A stretch of DNA of 17,782 nt from Baffinella frigidus (lineage: Eukaryota; Cryptophyceae; Cryptomonadales; Baffinellaceae): positions 15,913-33,694 of the forward strand of contig MU647411.1 in assembly GCA_026770585.1 (NCBI GenBank), read 5' to 3'. This document shows, piece after piece, positions 17,102-17,782 of this stretch; within the stretch, counting starts at the first letter, position 1, and the number at the start of each line of letters is the position of its first letter. The position numbers and the translations under genes are program-made. Below the pieces are notes generated by a model that ran no database searches, had not been told where the DNA came from, and worked only from the letters and a program-made list of their open reading frames with translations.

Positions 17102-17162
17102 TCGCCTTTCGGTGAGGCGAGTCGCTGAAAGAGACCCTCCAGCGCCAGGCCCTCGCTATGTT

Positions 17163-17262
17163 TCAGCCTATTTGGGCTGACCGATTCGGTGATGCCGCGC
17201 TATTTTTCGCTCTGAACTTGACGGGTTTGAACCGCGAACGCAGCACGTCAAGAATAGTCCTT
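17163..17262 (+). repeat. Dispersed ~130-bp repeat, copy 7
   Basis: CAGCCTATTTGGGCTGACC, TTTTTCGCTCTGAACTTGAC, GGGTTTGAACCGCGAACGC, GTCAAGAATAGTCC. More diverged. Confidence 0.75.
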
Positions 17263-17304
17263 GCATAACCGCGGAGACTAGTCCTTGGAGGATCGCGGCA
17301 TGAG

Positions 17305-17372
17305 AATCCACGCCAGAGTCTTCGAAGGGGTCGCCAAAAGTCAATCCCCCCTGCAAGGCAGTAGTGTTCAAA
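17305..17372 (-). pseudogene. Exon-like fragment ([13 protein letters not shown]), copy 2
   Basis: Minus-strand copy of the segment at 1330-1400, about 90 percent identical by eye, inserted in the second unit of the right-end tandem duplication (absent from the first unit). Confidence 0.4.
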
Positions 17373-17386
17373 AGTAAAAAAAACTG

Positions 17387-17575
17387 GAGCACCCTATTTA
17401 TATGTGGGGTTGTAAAAACTTGTACCAGGAAAGGGTGTTCCAACCTCGTGACTGGGCTAATTTCTCCTAGGAATGGCTCCACCGGAATGAAAGTTACTAC
17501 ACAAAGACCCACTTGTAAAAGCATCTCGATTTTATATTGACTCCTCTAGCATTCTGGTGTGGGTGCAGGTGGAAA
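17387..17575. repeat. Repeat unit with palindrome-family half core, copy 2
   Basis: CCTATTTATATGTGGGGTTG through GGAATGAAAGTTACTACAC to CATTCTGGTGTGGGTGCAGG. Aligned end to end with copy 1 at 16743; outer arms not complementary. Confidence 0.75.
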
Positions 17576-17742
17576 AGGAGCGTGCGATGATGGCCCGTGC
17601 ATGCAGCACGACATGCCACGCCCCTTTCTGGTGGGGTGCAAGACATAACGCGCCCCTTTCTCAGGTGGAAAAGGATCGTGAGATGATGGCGAAGCCTGTC
17701 GAGTTCGGAGGCCTGGGGAAAACGCTCCTCCCTCAGGTTTCG
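17576..17742. repeat. Short direct repeats (GTGGAAAAGGAxCGTG...ATGATGG)
   Basis: GGTGGAAAAGGAGCGTGCGA / TGATGG at 17569 and GGTGGAAAAGGATCGTGAGA / TGATGG at 17665; CGCCCCTTTCT twice between. No gene recognised. Confidence 0.65.
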
Positions 17743-17782
17743 AGCCTCTCTCTCTCTTCCTCTCTCTCTCTCGCTCTCTCTC
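17743..17782. repeat. CT microsatellite at window end
   Basis: TCTCTCTCTCTTCCTCTCTC to the last base; continues beyond the window. Confidence 0.92.

Larger units (their letters stand above)
16470..17575. repeat. ~640-bp tandem duplication at the right end
   Basis: Unit 1 from AGAGACCCTCCAGCGCCAGG (16470) to about 16925; unit 2 from the same string (17129) to about 17575. Shared order: dispersed repeat, AATAGTCCTTxxAxGACCGCG, CCTATTTAxATGTGGGGTTG, palindrome half core. Unit 1 carries a GA expansion, unit 2 the FGDPFEDSG insert; the CCACCAACCCTC element lies between. Confidence 0.8.

Overview
This window looks like nuclear DNA of an intron-rich eukaryote with plant- or alga-type (TTTAGGG) telomere motifs. 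It contains no bacterial-style genes, rRNA, tRNA or transposase. Nearly every long open frame in it is a translation of a repeat. I cannot name the lineage: TTTAGGG repeats occur in green algae and land plants, dinoflagellates, some cryptophytes and others.

The backbone of the left 11 kb is one gene on the minus strand, a DBP2/DDX5-like DEAD-box RNA helicase. No single long ORF shows it, but eight segments (A 9974-10091, B 8622-8720, C 6928-7006, D 5687-5820, E 3505-3559, F 2901-2966, G 1821-1914, H 890-1004) lie in collinear order. Each is bounded by AG at its 5' side and GT at its 3' side, and the intron phases match at all seven junctions. Joined, they give 253 uninterrupted codons covering the conserved N-terminal flank, Q motif, motif I, Ia, GG, Ib, II (DEAD) and III, that is, the whole first RecA domain. 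A Gly-rich segment at about 10808-10873 may be a further upstream exon. The second RecA domain is not in the window and would have to lie left of base 1.

The introns (about 0.5-2.1 kb) are unusual. They are full of partial copies of the neighbouring exon, many keeping the original splice site, together with minisatellites, 7-bp telomere-like arrays in several locally uniform versions (TTTATGG, TTTAGGG, TTTGGGG, TTTGGTG, CCCCAAC, CCCTGAN), and inverted-repeat elements.

The right half (about 10.9-17.8 kb) is mostly short non-autonomous inverted-repeat elements, a dispersed ~130-bp repeat in both orientations, a 1.15-kb inverted pair (12273-13423), a GC-rich open stretch around 14.0-14.65 kb that may be coding, and a ~0.64-kb tandem duplication at the right edge. 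Several insertions can be dated relative to their surroundings because the window contains empty-site paralogues or clear target-site duplications.

The most unusual signal is a set of four ~141-170-bp palindromes (722-862, 8023-8164, 15589-15758, 15828-15968). They share a ~70-bp central core and all have 4-bp target duplications, but each has its own private, self-complementary outer arms. This reverses the usual MITE pattern of conserved ends and variable middle.
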